From: Megalonaias nervosa
Taxonomy: Eukaryota; Mollusca; Bivalvia; Unionida; Unionidae
Assembly: GCA_016617855.1 (NCBI GenBank)
Contig: JAECUM010009853.1
Span: 1 to 64,000, forward strand
Direction of reading: 5' to 3'
Length of the DNA: 64,000 nucleotides
Part shown: positions 61,610 through 64,000 of the stretch, piece by piece
Layout of the letters: each line of letters begins with the position of its first letter
Numbering within the stretch: position 1 is the first letter of the stretch
The notes under the pieces: model-generated
The model's database searches: none
Seen by the model: only the letters and a program-made list of their open reading frames with translations
What the model was told of the DNA's origin: nothing
Position numbers and translations under genes: made by a program

Positions 61610-61652
61610 CTGGGACAAGTGAGCTACAAGAGTTACTCATCCCTGCCTTCAT
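61610..61652 (-). CDS. ELMOD3: ELMOD3 exon 1 (candidate, first ATG seen)
   Basis: This is the most upstream coding exon I can defend. It encodes 14 codons beginning MKAGMSNSC and ends in CCAG before the donor GTATGA (phase 1). Joined to the next exon it gives a clean CCA-GAG-TAT reading. A second in-frame ATG lies at 61638-61640. The open frame continues upstream of the first ATG to a possible acceptor (AG at 61681-61682), so this may be an internal exon starting at 61680. The support is splice phase and frame, not sequence similarity, because the ELMOD3 N-terminus is poorly conserved. Confidence 0.45.
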
Positions 61653-61879
61653 ACTCAAAACATTATACTTCTCCACTACACTGCTTATGCATTTACCAAG
61701 AAAGCAAAGGTAAATAGGAGAATGATACTAAAATTGGTCAAATTATAAAAATATTATGTTCTAATCCATTGCACCTTAGATAAAAGGCAAGGTTTGTAAC
61801 TCGAGAAATCATAGTGCACATATAGCCCTTGATTCTTAGTGGTTTGTACATTTACAGTGAGCCTTTCAGTAATCTAGGT

Positions 61880-62021
61880 CACTGGTTCCCAACCTTTTCA
61901 AGTATGAGGACCCCTTCTTAACCTGAAAGAGTTCTGCCCCCCCCCCATAATTGTATTTTAAGCTCCTTTGGAATAACTCTGCAGCCCCCATGGGTCTGTG
62001 GCCCATTAGTTGGAAGCAGTG
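61880..62021. mobile_element. 142-bp hAT MITE with 8-bp target duplication
   Basis: The left end CACTGGTTCCCAACCTTTTC is of the common hAT (Charlie-like) type. The right end reads CACTGCTTCCAAC on the complement. The perfect 8-bp duplication ATCTAGGT lies at 61872-61879 and 62022-62029. A C-run occurs inside. Confidence 0.85.
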
Positions 62022-62140
62022 ATCTAGGTGCCATAAGCTTCCTTTTTAATGAGCTATCACACATCTTTATGAGTTAGATATTAGAGAAGTCAAGAGAGAT
62101 TGGTTCTGGTTTTGTGGGTTTAACACAAAGGAAGCTAAGT

Positions 62141-62145
<5 letters not shown>

Positions 62146-62203
<58 letters not shown>

Positions 62204-62510
62204 TTTGGATTTTTAACATAGCTTTAACAACTTTTCAGTCATATCGCTACGATGTCTGCAGTGTGGCAGTTTATAGTGATGTCTAGCACTGGGGCATGAT
62301 GCTGCAGACATGTAGCATTATGTCCCACTCAGTCACATTATCCTGACACTAGGCCAACCAGTCATAACACTAACCTCTTAATGCTGAGTGCCAAGCAAGG
62401 CAGCTGTTAGTACCATTTTTGTAAGTCTTTGGTATGACTTGGCCAGGGATCAAACCCATGACCTTCCCCATCTGAGGCAGACGCTCTAACCACTAGGCCA
62501 CCGGAGCAGT
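62146..62510 (-). mobile_element. tRNA-derived SINE, family 1, copy 6 (full length, nested)
   Basis: The minus-strand copy has a (CA)n tail (62145-62202 as GT), a full body and a complete head ending GCTCCGGTGGCCTAGTGGTT. The duplication GCTAAGTTTTCT (62134-62145 and 62511-62522) flanks it. It sits inside a family 2 SINE. Confidence 0.95.
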
Positions 62511-62522
62511 GCTAAGTTTTCT

Positions 62523-62630
62523 CACATACCCAAACTGGTTAAGCCGAGACTCACACCCATGTGGACAGAGGTGAGATGCCAGTAATCTGTAAAGGTGAAC
62601 ACCGTAGACCACTCAGTCATACAGGGCCCC
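62523..62630 (-). mobile_element. tRNA-derived SINE, family 2, copy C (5' part)
   Basis: The reverse complement contains TGAGTGGTCTACGGTGTTCA, then TCTGTCCACATGGGTGTGAG and TCTCGG, matching the head of copy B. Its 3' part is separated or replaced by the nested SINE at 62146-62510. Confidence 0.7.
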
Positions 62631-63470
62631 CAACAGGCAAAGAATGTCAACATTTTTATGATTATCATCTGGTCAGACATTGTTATGCTTACCCCTGATC
62701 ACTAGTAGTTTTATGACTGTCCAGCTTCATTAATACAATGGCATGCCCAAATAAAGATGCCAGTAGATATTTATATATGAATTTAACTATTTTTCACAAG
62801 AAAAATGTCAGTAACTTGCATCTGAAAGAAAAATTCCAACTACCTCAATTTCCATCAACCTTCATACTAAATGAAATACTTTGGTCAAACCTCCATTCTA
62901 GAGAGCTACACACCAGTGCCATAAAAAGACTGTTGATTGGCCAAAACAACTGGAACATTTCTAGGTCATTACCCCAACCAGATTTTGAGCAATCAGCTGT
63001 TGTCTTGATGTTATCTGCTTTATAAACAGATTATAACAGCATGCATTGTGTGACAGTTGGTGGGAATAGGCTAAAACACTTAAAATAATCATTTTGAATG
63101 TAATATTTTTCTGCTGGCATCTTCCCTTTAGCATGACAATCTGTCAATAAAACTTCACTCTTGAAAATGTCAGCAACCTGGAGCAACTATAACACAGCCA
63201 GACCAGATGAAAAATCACAAACATTTTAACATTCATAACTTTTGAGAAGTCTGACTCACAAACATGTTTAGAGCTCACTGAATGGGAAACTTTCACCTCA
63301 TCAGAATGATACCTGAATTACTGAAAAGTGTAACTAAATGTGAACACCATTAAGCAAACAAGGTGTAAAACTGCAACATAATATGTTCATAATATTTACC
63401 CATTTTATTATCAAGCTTACATGGGCCAGCCAATTTTTACCTGGTCAGGATGAGGACAAAAGTTTTTTTT
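62631..63470. other. no gene seen
   Basis: A 95-codon plus frame at 62738-63025 has no recognisable domain. The rest is AT-rich. Confidence 0.4.
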
Positions 63471-63479
63471 CTGAGCCCT

Positions 63480-64000
63480 GCCTATGTCAAGTCTGGGTTA
63501 CCTCTATGTTAAGTTTGGGTTACCTGTAAGTCAGTCTGGGTAAACCATATGTCAGCCAGAGTTAGTTCAATGTCAAGTATGGGTAAGAACCATGTCAGTC
63601 TGGGTTAGCCCTACATCAAGTTTGGGTTACCCATATGTCACTCTGGGTATACCCTATGTCAGCCCAAGTTAGTTCAATGTCAGGTATGGGTAAGCACCAT
63701 GTCAGTCTGGGTTAGCCCTACATCAAGTCTGGGTAAGCCCTATGTCAAGTCTGGGTTAGCCCTATGTTAAGTTTGGGTTAGCCCTTTGTCAGTCTGGGTA
63801 AGCCTATGTCAGCCTGAGTTAGTCCAATGTCAAGCATGGGTAAGCCCCATGACAGTCTGGGTTAGCCCTACACCAAATCTGGATAAGCCTTATGTCAAGC
63901 CAGGGTAAGCCCTATGTTAGTCTGCATTAGCCCTATACCAAGTTGGGGTTAGCCCTATGTCAGTCTGTGTTAGCCCTATACCAAGCTTGGGTTAGCCCTT
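63480..64000 (+). repeat. about 22-bp minisatellite, cut by window edge
   Basis: Units share GTCTGGGTTAGCCCTATGTC plus AA. A variant with GTTAGTYCAATGTCA recurs at 63561, 63668 and 63818 (107 and 150 bp, about five and seven units), suggesting higher-order copying. Confidence 0.93.

Larger units (their letters stand above)
22156..61652 (-). other. ELMOD3: ELMOD3 gene span (nine coding exons, minus strand)
   Basis: This is the gene-level record; the exons are listed separately. ELMOD proteins are GTPase-activating proteins for ARF-family GTPases, ARL2 in particular. They use an arginine in a conserved W-x3-G-F-Q ... P-x-T-D-L-R-G-x-G motif. Read in splice order, the exons give an ELMOD3-like protein: a short N-terminus, the GPPKLH block, [46 protein letters not shown], a WKSQSRTISDSG-type block and a lysine-rich tail. 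All eight introns are GT-AG and every phase agrees, giving 894 bp of coding sequence (297 codons plus stop). Mammalian ELMOD3 is about 380-390 residues, so N-terminal exons may lie upstream or the N-terminus may be short. ELMOD1/2 are less likely because NFPFCVM and REC match ELMOD3 as I know it. Confidence 0.88.

Overview
This is a metazoan nuclear window: AT-rich, spliced, and loaded with transposon debris and tandem arrays. The mix of tRNA-derived SINEs with (CA)n tails, a DIRS-like tyrosine-recombinase retroelement, a CR1/L2-type LINE, pogo/Tigger, hAT and TTAA-type DNA elements, and long-period minisatellites suggests a lophotrochozoan, most likely a bivalve mollusc. That assignment is an inference from repeat style. 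No species is claimed.

The one host gene I can reconstruct is ELMOD3 (ELMO domain containing 3) on the minus strand. Nine coding exons run from about 61652 down to the stop at 22156, all with GT-AG borders and matching intron phases. They sum to 894 bp (297 codons plus stop). The first exon is the least certain, and coding sequence may continue upstream. The ELMOD GAP motif is split between the exons at 49410-49532 and 44412-44542. The gene is about 39.5 kb long for under 1 kb of coding sequence.

The main discovery candidate is in the 12.7-kb intron between the exons at 40893-40969 and 28057-28184. It is a 6.6-kb DNA transposon (28544-35143) in antisense orientation to ELMOD3, with near-identical terminal inverted repeats and a TAA target duplication. 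Its decayed coding region joins a repeat-rich N-terminus, a cysteine-peptidase-like segment (Cys, His and an F-N-S-H motif), and an RNase-H-like DDE transposase with DDKA, DGGGDE and AEN motifs. I cannot assign it to a named superfamily.

Layout. 1-9.9 kb: mostly featureless AT-rich DNA with a purine tract, a SINE of family 1, a SINE-like minus-strand copy and a MITE. 10-15.1 kb: SINE, (TC)n, and two minisatellites, one with an exact 148-bp higher-order period. 16.5-19.2 kb: DIRS-like remnant and a 145-bp repeat. 22.1-61.7 kb: ELMOD3, with introns filled by the LINE, SINEs, the 6.6-kb transposon, a pogo remnant carrying a 54-bp in-phase array, Tigger debris, several tandem arrays and a 125-bp palindrome, plus a TTAA-type MITE. 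61.8-64 kb: an hAT MITE with an 8-bp target duplication, a SINE nested in an older SINE, and a 22-bp array running off the window.

Most long open frames here are low complexity, or arise because an array period is a multiple of three. They are not reported as genes.
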